From the NCBI RefSeq assembly GCF_900115105.1, contig NZ_FOYP01000001.1, forward strand, positions 1,638,097-1,702,096: a stretch of DNA of 64,000 bases, given 5' to 3'. Positions 47,698 to 57,063 of this stretch are shown here, piece by piece (the stretch's first letter is position 1; every line of letters starts with the position of its first letter). A program made the position numbers and the translations under genes. This DNA comes from Yoonia tamlensis (lineage in GTDB: Bacteria > Pseudomonadota > Alphaproteobacteria > Rhodobacterales > Rhodobacteraceae). The notes beneath the pieces are model-generated. The model did not search any database and was not told the DNA's origin. It worked only from the letters and a program-made list of their open reading frames with translations.

Positions 47698-49044
47698 ATG
47701 GCGACCGCATTAATCATCCTAGCCGCAGGCATGGGCACACGCATGAATTCCGACCTGCCCAAGGTGCTGCACCAGATCGCGGGCGCACCCATGCTGGTGC
47801 ACGCCATGAAGGCCGGCGCGGCGCTTGACCCTGCACATACGATTGTTGTCGCAGGACACGGGGCGCAGGCGGTTGAAAAGGCGGCACAGGCCTATGATCC
47901 CGATGCTGTCATCGCGCTGCAATCAGAACAATTGGGCACCGCCCATGCCGTGGCACAAGCCCGCGAGGCGCTGGCAGGCTTTGACGGTGACGCGCTTGTA
48001 CTTTATGGCGACACGCCTTTTATCCGGCCTGAAACTCTGGCCGCTATGGCCGCCGCACGACTGACCCATGATGTTGTGGTGTTGGGCTTTGATGCGGCTG
48101 ATCCGGGGCGCTACGGGCGGTTGATAATGGACAATGACCAGCTTGACCGGATTGTCGAATTCAAAGACGCAACGGACCAAGAACGTGCCGTCACATTGTG
48201 CAACAGCGGCGTTGTGGCCGCCAATGCAAGCACGCTTTTTGACCTAATTGACGCCGTGGGCAATGATAATGCGGCGGGCGAATATTACCTGACGGACATT
48301 ATAGGGATCGCCCGCGCGCGCGGGCTTTCGGCGACGGTCGTGCGCTGCGACGAGGCGGAAACGCTGGGCGTGAATGCGCGCGCAGAACTGACCCGCGCCG
48401 AAGCCATGTTCCAAACCCGCGCCCGCGCTGCGGCCCAAGAAGACGGGGTCACGCTGGTCGCGCCCGACACCGTGTTCTTTGCGCATGATACAGTAATCGG
48501 GCGCGACACGGTGATTGAACCAAACGTGGTTTTTGGCCCCGGTGTGTCGATTGAATCAGGCGCCACAATCCGCGCGTTTTCGCATCTTGAAGGCTGCCAC
48601 GTGTCGCGCGGGGCGGTGGTTGGCCCCTATGCGCGGCTGCGCCCCGGTGCGGAACTGGCCGAAAACACCAAGGTCGGCAATTTTGTTGAAATCAAGAATG
48701 CCGAGATTTGCGAGGGCGCGAAGGTCAACCACCTGTCCTACATCGGCGATGCGACCATCGGCGCGCGCGCCAATATCGGTGCTGGGACAATTACCTGCAA
48801 TTACGACGGGTTTTTCAAACATCATACGCATGTAGGACCGGATGTGTTTATCGGGTCCAACACCATGCTGGTCGCCCCCGTCAGCGTTGGCGCCGAAGCC
48901 ATGACAGCATCGGGGTCGGTTATCACGCGCGACGTGCCTGCGGGCGATCTGGCACTGGCGCGAGCACGTCAAGAAAACAAATCCGGCCTAGCCGTGCGGC
49001 TGTTTGACAAGCTGCGCGCGCTCAAAGCGAAAAAAGGGAAATAG
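47698..49044 (+). CDS. glmU: Bifunctional GlmU: GlcNAc-1-P uridyltransferase and GlcN-1-P acetyltransferase
   Basis: A 448-residue cytosolic enzyme for the last two steps of UDP-GlcNAc synthesis. The N-terminal uridyltransferase has LAAGMGTRMNSDLPKVL and QLGTAHAV. The C-terminal left-handed beta-helix has hexapeptide repeats (VVFGPGVSIESGATI, GDATIGARANIGAGTITCNYDG) and the GSVITRDVP ending. The start MATALIILAAG has GAGG eight bases before it. It is followed by glmS after three bases. Confidence 0.97.
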   Translation: MATALIILAAGMGTRMNSDLPKVLHQIAGAPMLVHAMKAGAALDPAHTIVVAGHGAQAVEKAAQAYDPDAVIALQSEQLGTAHAVAQAREALAGFDGDALVLYGDTPFIRPETLAAMAAARLTHDVVVLGFDAADPGRYGRLIMDNDQLDRIVEFKDATDQERAVTLCNSGVVAANASTLFDLIDAVGNDNAAGEYYLTDIIGIARARGLSATVVRCDEAETLGVNARAELTRAEAMFQTRARAAAQEDGVTLVAPDTVFFAHDTVIGRDTVIEPNVVFGPGVSIESGATIRAFSHLEGCHVSRGAVVGPYARLRPGAELAENTKVGNFVEIKNAEICEGAKVNHLSYIGDATIGARANIGAGTITCNYDGFFKHHTHVGPDVFIGSNTMLVAPVSVGAEAMTASGSVITRDVPAGDLALARARQENKSGLAVRLFDKLRALKAKKGK

Positions 49045-49047
49045 GAC

Positions 49048-50871
49048 ATGTGTGGCATTGTTGGGGTTTTGGGCAATCACGAAGCTGCACCGATCTTGGT
49101 CGAGGCGTTAAAGCGGCTTGAATATCGCGGCTATGACAGCGCGGGGATCGCCACGGTCAACAACGCGCGGCTGGATCGACGGCGGGCGGTTGGCAAACTG
49201 GTAAACCTTTCGGATTTGCTGGTGCATGAACCTTTGGCGGGCAAAGCGGGGATCGGCCACACCCGCTGGGCCACGCATGGCGTGCCCAATGTCGGCAACG
49301 CGCACCCGCACCGCGCGGGCGGTGTTGCCGTAGTGCATAACGGAATTGTCGAGAATTTCCGCGAATTGCGGGCGTATCTGGCCGAAGCCGGCATCGGGTT
49401 TGAAACCGACACCGATACTGAAACCGTCGCGCTTCTGGCACAGCATTTTTGCGACCAAGGGCATTCGCCGGTTGATGCCGCGGCCAAGACGATTGCGATG
49501 CTTGCAGGGGCCTATGCGCTTTGTTTCCTCTTTGACGGGCATGACGATCTGCTGATCGCCGCGCGCAAAGGGTCGCCTCTGGCCATCGGCTATGGGGATG
49601 GCGAAATGTTTGTCGGCTCTGACGCGATTGCACTTGCGCCGATGACTGACAAGATCAGCTATCTCGAAGAGGGCGACTGGGCCGTGATCACCCGCACGTC
49701 CGTCGAAATCCGCGACAGTCACGGCACAATCGCAAACCGCGAAATCAGAACAATCAACATCGATACCGCCCAAGTTGACAAAAGCGGCTATAAACATTTT
49801 ATGGCCAAGGAAATCGCCGAACAGCCGACCGTGCTGCAAGGCGCTCTTGCGCATTATATCAACGCTGATGCAACGGGCGTTGCCCTACCCGCACCGGGTC
49901 TGGATTTCACGAAAATCGAACGCATGACGTTGGTTGCCTGCGGCACGGCATTCTATGCCTGCATGGTTGCGAAATATTGGTTCGAACAGATCGCGCGTAT
50001 TCCGGTAGAGGTCGATGTCGCTTCTGAATTCCGCTACCGTGAACCGCCGGTGACGCCCGGCACTGTCGCACTTTTTGTCAGTCAATCGGGCGAAACCGCC
50101 GATACACTGGCCGCCCTGCGCTATATGCAAGGCAAGGCCAGCAAGATCGTGTCGGTCGTGAATGTCCCTGAAAGCTCCATCGCGCGCGAAAGCGATCTGG
50201 CGCTGCCCATTTTGGCGGGCACCGAAATCGGGGTGGCGTCAACCAAGGCGTTTACCTGCCAACTCACCACGCTTGCCATTTTGGCGCTGAACGCGGCCCA
50301 CGCACGCGGGCAGATGGATGACGCGACGCTTGCCAAACACCTTGCGGACCTGCGCAGCCTGCCCGGTATCTTGAACCTCGCACTGGGGATCGAGGATAAG
50401 GTTTCATCCATCGCCGCAGAGCTTTCCGAAGCGCGCGATATTCTTTTCCTTGGGCGCGGCGCGATGTATCCACTGGCGCATGAAGGTGCGCTAAAACTTA
50501 AAGAAATCAGCTATATCCACGCCGAAGCTTATGCATCAGGCGAATTGAAGCACGGGCCAATTGCCTTGGTCGATCCGCATGTGCCCGTGATCGTAATGGC
50601 CCCGCGCGATGCGCTGTTCGATAAGACAGTTTCAAACATGCAAGAGGTCATGGCGCGCGGCGGCAAGGTGCTTTTGATCACCGATCAAAAGGGCGCGACC
50701 GAGGCCAGCGAAGGCGTTTGGAACACCATCATCATGCCTGAAATCGACCCGCTGCTTGCGCCGATCCTTTATGCAGTACCTGCGCAATTATTGGCCTACC
50801 ATACCGCTGTCGCAAAGGGTACAGATGTGGACCAACCCCGCAACCTAGCCAAATCGGTGACAGTCGAATGA
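49048..50871 (+). CDS. glmS: Glutamine--fructose-6-phosphate aminotransferase
   Basis: A 607-residue enzyme that commits fructose-6-phosphate to amino-sugar synthesis. The catalytic Cys2 is exposed after Met removal (MCGIVGVLG). GNAHPHRAGGVAVVHNGIVEN belongs to the glutaminase domain. Two SIS domains follow (SQSGETADTLAALR, ELKHGPIALVD), and the C-terminal NLAKSVTVE is invariant. I see no glmS ribozyme in the short glmU-glmS junction, so control is probably at the shared promoter. It overlaps alkD by ATGA. Confidence 0.98.
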   Translation: MCGIVGVLGNHEAAPILVEALKRLEYRGYDSAGIATVNNARLDRRRAVGKLVNLSDLLVHEPLAGKAGIGHTRWATHGVPNVGNAHPHRAGGVAVVHNGIVENFRELRAYLAEAGIGFETDTDTETVALLAQHFCDQGHSPVDAAAKTIAMLAGAYALCFLFDGHDDLLIAARKGSPLAIGYGDGEMFVGSDAIALAPMTDKISYLEEGDWAVITRTSVEIRDSHGTIANREIRTINIDTAQVDKSGYKHFMAKEIAEQPTVLQGALAHYINADATGVALPAPGLDFTKIERMTLVACGTAFYACMVAKYWFEQIARIPVEVDVASEFRYREPPVTPGTVALFVSQSGETADTLAALRYMQGKASKIVSVVNVPESSIARESDLALPILAGTEIGVASTKAFTCQLTTLAILALNAAHARGQMDDATLAKHLADLRSLPGILNLALGIEDKVSSIAAELSEARDILFLGRGAMYPLAHEGALKLKEISYIHAEAYASGELKHGPIALVDPHVPVIVMAPRDALFDKTVSNMQEVMARGGKVLLITDQKGATEASEGVWNTIIMPEIDPLLAPILYAVPAQLLAYHTAVAKGTDVDQPRNLAKSVTVE

Positions 50872-51554
50872 CCTCAAAACGAGCAGCCTTGGACGCATTA
50901 CGCGCCGCGGGCGATCCAGAAAAAGCCAAAGACATGCACCGCTATCACAAGGTGGACCGCCCCTATCTGGGGGTCGCAAACCCGGTGATCGACGATCTGG
51001 TTAAAGCATGGCGCGCGGATATTGATCTCGATGCGCGGCTGGTACTGGCGAATAGCCTGTGGAAAAGCAATATCCACGAGGCGCGCGTCGCCGCAGCGAA
51101 ACTGCTGACCCAAGCCCGCCTGCGCCCCGATGATGGCCCTGCATGGGATTTGATCGTGTCTTGGGTGCCCGATTTTGACGCTTGGGCTATTGCGGATCAT
51201 GTCTGTATTGCGGGGCAAAAGCGGCTGGTCGCGGACCCGGCGCGGCTCGATGTTGTCGAAGGTTGGACGCGGTCCGATCATATGTGGACGCGGCGCGCGG
51301 CCCTTGTGATGTCCCTGCCATGGACCAAGCAAAACAACCCCAAACCCGCCGAACTGGCCGCGCGCGACCGTATTCTTGGCTGGGCTGCGGGCTATAGCAC
51401 CGATCACGATTGGTTTATCCAGAAATCAATCGGCTGGTGGCTGCGCGAATTGTCCAAACATGACCCCGTGCGCGTGCGCCAGTTTATCAGCCATCACGGC
51501 GCGGATATGAAACCCTTTGCGGTCAAAGAAGCCACGCGCAAATTACCAGCGTAG
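50868..51554 (+). CDS. AlkD-type DNA alkylation repair protein
   Basis: A 228-residue HEAT-repeat glycosylase of the AlkD family. Conserved are MHRYHKVDRPYLGV, SNIHEARVAA, WTRRAALVMSL and FIQKSIGWWLRELSKHDP, the last being the typical DNA-binding repeat. It is shorter than AlkC and lacks its Ig-like domain. The start sits within the glmS stop (ATGA), an odd pairing of repair with amino-sugar synthesis. The stop codon lies inside a palindromic hairpin. Confidence 0.9.
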   Translation: MTSKRAALDALRAAGDPEKAKDMHRYHKVDRPYLGVANPVIDDLVKAWRADIDLDARLVLANSLWKSNIHEARVAAAKLLTQARLRPDDGPAWDLIVSWVPDFDAWAIADHVCIAGQKRLVADPARLDVVEGWTRSDHMWTRRAALVMSLPWTKQNNPKPAELAARDRILGWAAGYSTDHDWFIQKSIGWWLRELSKHDPVRVRQFISHHGADMKPFAVKEATRKLPA

Positions 51555-51581
51555 GGTGGATCAAGATCCACCTTACTTTTT
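51551..51581 (+). terminator. Palindromic repeat copy 1, acting as a terminator
   Basis: GTAGGGTGGATC (51551-51562) and GATCCACCTTAC (51565-51576) form a 12-bp arm with one mismatch and a two-base loop, followed by TTTTT. It contains the alkD stop and the stop of the convergent lipoprotein gene. The T-run makes it a good terminator for glmU-glmS-alkD. Confidence 0.7.
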
Positions 51582-52037
51582 GTAAACCACAAGTTCCGGC
51601 AAGCTGGTCAGCGGCACCCCGAGCAGTCGCATCGCCGCAAGGCTGATCTGGCTGCCAGACCCGGGTGCGCCGCCAGACGGGCGCAGTTCAAGGTTCACGG
51701 ATGTGCCGTTGTAATCCACGCGGCCTTGCGTCACTGCATCAACCAGCGGTGTTTTCAGCCATATGCCCGGCGCGGTCGGTGGGCCAAGCGATGCAATCGT
51801 CACCCCCAGACGCACATCCACATCCGCGACAGCTGCGGTCGCGGCGGCACGCTCGTCCGCGCTAGTTGTGTCAAATTCTTCGACCGTAACCGCATCTGCG
51901 GCGGGTGCGGCTGTCACCACGGTTGTCTCTTGCGGCGGCGCAGAAAGATCAGACGCGGCGGGCGTGAATGCGCCATCAAACGAAGCGGTCGTACATCCGG
52001 CGACAACCAGAAACGGAAGGGTGAGTTTTGCTTTCAT
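51573..52037 (-). CDS. Predicted lipoprotein, SPOR-less tail type
   Basis: A 154-residue predicted lipoprotein (LPFLVVAGCTTAS). A Thr/Ala-rich tether leads to a beta-rich domain (VRLGVTIASLGPPTAPGIWLKTPLV, VNLELRPSGG, a final LLGVPLTSLPELVVYKK). Similar roseobacter proteins are sometimes labelled D-galactarate dehydratase, but nothing enzymatic is visible. It is convergent with alkD, sharing the repeat hairpin. The function is unknown. Confidence 0.78.
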   Translation of the reverse strand: MKAKLTLPFLVVAGCTTASFDGAFTPAASDLSAPPQETTVVTAAPAADAVTVEEFDTTSADERAAATAAVADVDVRLGVTIASLGPPTAPGIWLKTPLVDAVTQGRVDYNGTSVNLELRPSGGAPGSGSQISLAAMRLLGVPLTSLPELVVYKK

Positions 52038-52122
52038 ACGCCCAACATATGGTGGCGTGCGCGATGTTACAACATGGCGTGTTGCGCTTGCGCGCCCCCG
52101 CGCGCAGCCCTAGATTGACCGG

Positions 52123-53127
52123 ATGAACCAGCCGCTTATTGACCCATTTGCACGCGCGATTGAATACCTGCGGGTATCGGTCACGGACCGTTGCGATTTT
52201 CGCTGCGTCTATTGCATGTCCGAAAACATGACCTTTCTGCCCAAGAAAGACCTTTTGACGCTCGAAGAACTGGACCGGCTATGTTCCGCCTTTATCCGGC
52301 TGGGCGTGCGTAAACTGCGCATCACTGGCGGAGAGCCATTGGTGCGGCGCGATATCATGACGTTTTTTCGGGCGATGTCGCGGCATCTTGAAACCGGATC
52401 ACTACACGAGCTGACGCTGACCACCAACGGCAGCCAATTGGAACGTTTCGCAGGTGATCTTTATGGCGCAGGAGTACGGCGGGTGAATGTATCGCTTGAT
52501 ACGCTGGACGCCCAAAAATTCGCCGATATCACCCGTTGGGGGCGCCTGCCCCAAGTTTTGCGTGGGATCGATGCTGCCCAAAATGCCGGACTGCGGGTTA
52601 AGATCAATACCGTGGCCCTTAAAGGGTTCAATGAGGACGAATTATTCACTTTGACAGATTGGTGTGCATCGCGCGACGTGGACCTGACCTTTATCGAAGT
52701 CATGCCGATGGGCGATATCGGGAATGAAGACCGTTTCGGGCAATATTGGTCGCTTAAAGACCTGCGCGCGCAGCTGGCGACGCGCGGCGACATCACTGAT
52801 TTGCCCGAAAAAACGGGGGGGCCTGCGCGCTATGTCCGGCTGGAAAGTACGGGCCAAAAGATCGGGTTTATCACGCCTCTGTCGCATAATTTCTGCGAAA
52901 GCTGCAACCGTGTGCGGATCACCTGCACGGGCGAAATCTATACCTGTCTGGGTCAGGAAGGGCATTCCGATCTGCGCGGCCCCTTGCGCGGCTCGCAAAC
53001 CGACGCCGATCTTGACGCGGCCATTCGCGCGGCCATCGCCCGAAAACCCAAAGGCCATGATTTCGACTATTCACGCCAAAGGGCGGATGGGCAGGTCAGC
53101 CGCCACATGTCACACACTGGCGGCTGA
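52123..53127 (+). CDS. moaA: GTP 3',8-cyclase MoaA
   Basis: A 334-residue radical-SAM enzyme for the first step of molybdenum cofactor synthesis. The SAM cluster is C24, C28, C31 (CDFRCVYC), and ITGGEPLVR is the GGEP motif. The second cluster is in [16 protein letters not shown] with CLGQEG. The C-terminal ending, with a Gly-Gly like the usual MoaA tail (SHTGG), is intact. The ribosome site is weak. Confidence 0.97.
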   Translation: MNQPLIDPFARAIEYLRVSVTDRCDFRCVYCMSENMTFLPKKDLLTLEELDRLCSAFIRLGVRKLRITGGEPLVRRDIMTFFRAMSRHLETGSLHELTLTTNGSQLERFAGDLYGAGVRRVNVSLDTLDAQKFADITRWGRLPQVLRGIDAAQNAGLRVKINTVALKGFNEDELFTLTDWCASRDVDLTFIEVMPMGDIGNEDRFGQYWSLKDLRAQLATRGDITDLPEKTGGPARYVRLESTGQKIGFITPLSHNFCESCNRVRITCTGEIYTCLGQEGHSDLRGPLRGSQTDADLDAAIRAAIARKPKGHDFDYSRQRADGQVSRHMSHTGG

Positions 53128-53130
53128 TCC

Positions 53131-53152
53131 GTAGGGTGGATCCTGATCCACC
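53131..53152. repeat. Palindromic repeat copy 2
   Basis: GTAGGGTGGATC (53131-53142), two bases, then GATCCACC (53145-53152): an 8-bp perfect stem without the outer four bases. It fills the 29-base gap between the convergent moaA and M20 amidohydrolase genes. Confidence 0.7.
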
Positions 53153-53156
53153 GCGC

Positions 53157-54320
53157 CTAGGCGGCAGGCATCCGTTTTTCAACAATTTCCGCCCACCAGC
53201 TACAGCCCGCCGGAATTGCGTCATCGTTGAAATTGTAGTGCGGGTTGTGCACATCGGCGCTGTCGCCATTACCCACCAGAATATAGGCGCCGGGACGTTC
53301 TTCGAGCATATAGGCAAAATCCTCGCCACCCATGACCAGCGGTGCCTCGGCGCAATCGCCCGATATGGATTTCGCCACATCCGCCGCAAATGCGGTCTGT
53401 TCGTCATGGTTCACCATGCAAGGATAGCCGTGATAATAGGTCACGTCGGCCTTGGCGCCCAAGGTCGCCGCCGTGCCTTCGCAAATCTCGGTCAGGCGTT
53501 TTTCGGCCAGTGCGCGCATCTCTTTTGACATGGTGCGCACGGTGCCTTTGATCTGGACACGCTGCGCGATCACGTTGAACGCTTTGGACGATGATTCAAT
53601 CGAAGTCACCGACACAACAACCTGATCAACCGGATCCGCGTTGCGGCTGGCGATGGTTTGGAGCGCGTTCACGACCTGTGCTGCAACCACAATCGAATCG
53701 ACTGTTTGGTGCGGTTTCGCCGCGTGACCGCCAAGCCCCTCGATGGTCACATCAAATTGGTCTGTGGCGGCAAAAAACGCGCCCGGACGGATCGCAAATG
53801 TGCCCACATCATGGCCCGGCCAATTGTGCATGCCGTAGACCTCTTGGATGCCCCAGCGGTCCATCATCCCGTCTTCGCACATCTCGCGGCCACCGCCGCC
53901 GCCCTCTTCGGCAGGCTGAAAGATCACCACAACTGTGCCGTCGAAATTGCGGGTTTCGGACAGGTATTTGGCAGCGCCCAGCAGCATGGCCGTATGGCCG
54001 TCATGGCCGCAGGCATGCATCGCGCCGTCAACCTTGGATTTGTAATCCAGCCCTGTTTGCTCAAAAATCGGCAGTGCATCCATATCCGCGCGCAGGCCAA
54101 CAACCTTGCCGGATGTGTCGGATTTGCCTTTGATCACACCGACAACGCCCGTGCGCCCGATGCCGGTGACGATCTCGTCACAGCCGAATTCCTTGAGCTT
54201 TTCAGCGACGATGGCAGCCGTCCGATGCGTTTCAAACAGGATTTCGGGGTTTTCGTGCAAATCGCGGCGCCAGGCGGTGATTTCTGGCAGCAATTCTGCA
54301 AAACGATTCTTGACGGGCAT
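53157..54320 (-). CDS. M20 family amidohydrolase (hippurate hydrolase type)
   Basis: A 387-residue metallopeptidase-fold amidohydrolase of the HipO/AbgA/N-acyl-amino-acid type. GLRADMDALPIFEQTG, MHACGHDGHTAMLLGAAKYL and FQPAEEGGGGG are the metal and catalytic motifs, and a dimerisation domain lies between. Such enzymes release amino acids from N-acyl or N-aryl conjugates. It follows the FAD oxidoreductase gene by 30 bases in a three-gene unit. Confidence 0.92.
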   Translation of the reverse strand: MPVKNRFAELLPEITAWRRDLHENPEILFETHRTAAIVAEKLKEFGCDEIVTGIGRTGVVGVIKGKSDTSGKVVGLRADMDALPIFEQTGLDYKSKVDGAMHACGHDGHTAMLLGAAKYLSETRNFDGTVVVIFQPAEEGGGGGREMCEDGMMDRWGIQEVYGMHNWPGHDVGTFAIRPGAFFAATDQFDVTIEGLGGHAAKPHQTVDSIVVAAQVVNALQTIASRNADPVDQVVVSVTSIESSSKAFNVIAQRVQIKGTVRTMSKEMRALAEKRLTEICEGTAATLGAKADVTYYHGYPCMVNHDEQTAFAADVAKSISGDCAEAPLVMGGEDFAYMLEERPGAYILVGNGDSADVHNPHYNFNDDAIPAGCSWWAEIVEKRMPAA

Positions 54321-54350
54321 GTCGTCTCTCCAGTGGGATATTTAGGTTTG

Positions 54351-55697
54351 TTAAAGGTTCGGACCAAGCACCAGCTTGGACCCGTCGGTAAAACGGGACA
54401 GCCTGAACCGCGTGATATCATGCGTCGGGGTTTTCCCAAGTGCAAGCCGTGCCGCAACCCGCCCAAAGCCGGGACCGATCCCGAACCCGTGACCGCACAT
54501 GCCTGTGGCAATTGTCAGCCCCGCAATGGACTGCACCGTGTCGACCACCGGCACCACGTCCGGCATCGTGTCAATCATCCCCGCCCATGCGGTTTTGATC
54601 TGCACATCACCAAGCTGCGGGAAGGTATCGCAAAAGGCCTGGCGCATGGCCGCAAGCTTTCTGGCATTGGGTTTCGGGTTCAGGACACGCATTTTTTCAA
54701 ACGGGCTGATTGCATCTGCGGCCCAGCGCCGCTGCGTTCCCCATGCATCGGGAAACCCGCGCGGGGCGCTTGCACGCAACCTTGTGCCAAGCGGGTTTTG
54801 CAGCAGTTGCGGTGCAAATTTTGCAAGCGCCCGAAACGCATCAGGCCCTACAAATATCTCATTATAACCGGATGGCGCCAGCGTATAGCCGCCATCAGCG
54901 CGCCTGCGAAATGCAAGCCGGTGATCCACGGCCGCACCGTCATGCACGTTATCGACCGGTTCGGTCGCCGCGACGGTGGCGCGCACGGATAGCTGCGGGA
55001 TATTGATCCCGTGCCGCCGCAAAAACAGCGATGACCACGCCCCGCCCGCAACGACAACGGCACTGGTCTTGATCAGCCCCTGCTCTGTCACGACACCGGC
55101 TATGCGTCCGGCCGCAAGATCAAGCAGGCGCGCAGCGCAGTTTTCGACAAAAGTCACCCCATCTGCCGTTGCAGCACGCGCAATTGCAGGCACCGCCGTC
55201 CACGGCTCTGCCCGCAAATCCCCCGGCGTCCAAAGCGCGCCGGCCCAATCACCTTGCGCCCGTGGCAAGACATCCGCCAAGCCTGATTTGGTCACCACCC
55301 GCGTATCAATCCCGTGCGCCTTTGCATCGGGAATCCATGATGCATAGCGGTCCAGATCGGATTTGGTCTTGGCCAGAAACGACACGCCACCCTGCCGCAG
55401 CCCGATATCCGCACCGATCAGCGTGTTCATTTCGTGCCACATCTGCGCCGCTTCCTGCATGATCGGGATTTCGGCAGCGTCGCGCCCCTGCACCCGCACC
55501 CACCCCCAATTGCGCGAGGATTGTTCCGCCGCGATGCGTCCTTTTTCCAGCACAACAACCGATTGCCCCTGTTTGGCAATCTCCCAAGCGGTCATCACCC
55601 CGATGATCCCGCCGCCGATCACAACCACATCCGCCTTCGCCGGAGGCGGACCGGCGTAAGTAATTGGCGAATCAATAGAAATGGGGAATGGGGTCAT
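54351..55697 (-). CDS. FAD-dependent amino-acid oxidase-like oxidoreductase
   Basis: A 448-residue DAO-family flavoenzyme. The FAD-binding VVVIGGGIIGVMTAWEIAKQG is at 24-44, and EKGRIAAEQSSRNWGW follows, with GHGFGIGPGFGR near the C-terminus. The group covers D-amino-acid, glycine, opine and sarcosine oxidases and cannot be resolved further by eye. Its ATG overlaps the ArgE-like stop (ATGA), so both are made together. Confidence 0.88.
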   Translation of the reverse strand: MTPFPISIDSPITYAGPPPAKADVVVIGGGIIGVMTAWEIAKQGQSVVVLEKGRIAAEQSSRNWGWVRVQGRDAAEIPIMQEAAQMWHEMNTLIGADIGLRQGGVSFLAKTKSDLDRYASWIPDAKAHGIDTRVVTKSGLADVLPRAQGDWAGALWTPGDLRAEPWTAVPAIARAATADGVTFVENCAARLLDLAAGRIAGVVTEQGLIKTSAVVVAGGAWSSLFLRRHGINIPQLSVRATVAATEPVDNVHDGAAVDHRLAFRRRADGGYTLAPSGYNEIFVGPDAFRALAKFAPQLLQNPLGTRLRASAPRGFPDAWGTQRRWAADAISPFEKMRVLNPKPNARKLAAMRQAFCDTFPQLGDVQIKTAWAGMIDTMPDVVPVVDTVQSIAGLTIATGMCGHGFGIGPGFGRVAARLALGKTPTHDITRFRLSRFTDGSKLVLGPNL

Positions 55698-56854
55698 CGT
55701 GATAGGCTTTCGATCAGATCTTTCATAAAGGCTTCGCCTTTTTCGAATTGCGCGGCCGAGATATATTCATTTGGCTGATGCGCCTGCGCGATATTGCCCG
55801 GACCGCAAACAACCACCGAATAGCCTTGCGCCTGAAAATGCCCGGCTTCGGTGCCATAGCTGACGACTTCGCTCGCATTTGCGCCGGTTAACCGCCGCGC
55901 GAGCCTTTCGGCGCTGCCATCGGTTTCAGGGGCAAGCCCAGGCAGTTCAAAGAATTGCGTCGCAGTGATTCCCGCATCGGGGTGGATCGCTTTCATTTCG
56001 GCCGCAAGCGCGGCCACTTTGGCCAAAAACCGATCGCGCCACGCGCCAATGCTTTCGCTTGGTACCACACGGAATGTCACGTCAAAGGTGCAGTCTTTGG
56101 CGGTGATATTATGCGCGGTGCCGCCGTTGATCGTACCGACATGCAGCGTGGTATAGGGCGGCACAAAACCGGCATCGCGCGCGGCGGGTGTTTTGGCGGC
56201 GTTCTCCGCATTTACCTGATTCGCCCAATCAATCAGCTTGGCACCCATCATGATCGCGCTCACACCCGTATGCAGCAGCGATGAATGGACCTCGAACCCG
56301 TGAAAATGCAGCTTATAGCCAATACCGCCCTTATGGCCCGTAACCACCGACATCATCGACGGTTCGCCAACAATCACGGTATCCGCGCGCGGCATGCCCA
56401 TGCTGACCATGTGGTCAATCATTGGCGGCGCGCCGGTGCAGCCGATTTCTTCGTCATAGCTTAGCGCGATTTGCAGCGGGCGTTTCAGATCGGCTTTGGC
56501 CGCCTGTGTCAGCGCCCAGATTGCCAGCGCGTCAAACCCCTTCATGTCGCAGGTGCCGCGCCCGTAAATCTTGCCCTGACGCGTGGTCAATTTGAACGGA
56601 TCACTGTCCCAGTTCTGCCCCGCCACAGGCACAACATCCGTATGTCCCGAAAGCACAACACCGCCGTCGATTTGGGGACCGACATGGGCATAAAGCGCCG
56701 CCTTGGTGCCATCTTCATTTGGCACGCGTTGTGACGCAATCCCGTGACCTTCCAAATATTTTTCAACAAAACCAATAAGGTCCAGATTCGAAACCGTGCT
56801 GACCGTGGGAAAGGAAACCAATCGTTCCAGCAATTGAGCAGCGCTCATTTCCAT
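55694..56854 (-). CDS. ArgE/DapE-like N-acyl-amino-acid deacetylase
   Basis: A 386-residue M20 enzyme resembling acetylornithine deacetylase (ArgE): VVLSGHTDVVPVAGQNWDSDPF, YGRGTCDMKGFDA, YDEEIGCTGAPPMI and YGTEAGHFQAQGYSVVVCGPG. In this setting, beside catabolic genes and an importer, degradation of N-acyl amino acids is more likely than arginine synthesis. The ATG has AAAGGA upstream. It heads the leftward unit, divergent from the ABC genes. Confidence 0.9.
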   Translation of the reverse strand: MEMSAAQLLERLVSFPTVSTVSNLDLIGFVEKYLEGHGIASQRVPNEDGTKAALYAHVGPQIDGGVVLSGHTDVVPVAGQNWDSDPFKLTTRQGKIYGRGTCDMKGFDALAIWALTQAAKADLKRPLQIALSYDEEIGCTGAPPMIDHMVSMGMPRADTVIVGEPSMMSVVTGHKGGIGYKLHFHGFEVHSSLLHTGVSAIMMGAKLIDWANQVNAENAAKTPAARDAGFVPPYTTLHVGTINGGTAHNITAKDCTFDVTFRVVPSESIGAWRDRFLAKVAALAAEMKAIHPDAGITATQFFELPGLAPETDGSAERLARRLTGANASEVVSYGTEAGHFQAQGYSVVVCGPGNIAQAHQPNEYISAAQFEKGEAFMKDLIESLSR

Positions 56855-57063
56855 AAATAATCCTTTCTGTGCCGCGTTTGCAGCGATTTATCTGTGCAAG
56901 TGTTCAAATGGCTGGCAAATCATGTCTGGCGCGGCATCATCCGCATGGCAATTACGAAACGTCTTGCGGCCTCCAAAATAACTGTTACCGTTTGTTCAAA
57001 ATCGCAATGCCTAATAAAAGCGCAATTGCAAAAAAATAATCCGAACCACGTGGGAGGTTCTAT

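Noticed and set aside
49030..49060. glmS ribozyme or leader control in the glmU-glmS junction
   Set aside because: The genes are three bases apart, leaving no room for a ribozyme or riboswitch.
52064..52075. Palindrome ATGTT-AC-AACAT upstream of moaA
   Set aside because: The arms are only five bases and A/T-rich, with no clear promoter in register. It is too weak to list as an operator.
53658..54992. Open frame of 444 codons opposite the M20 and FAD genes
   Set aside because: It spans two real genes and their gap on the other strand, with no recognisable motif.
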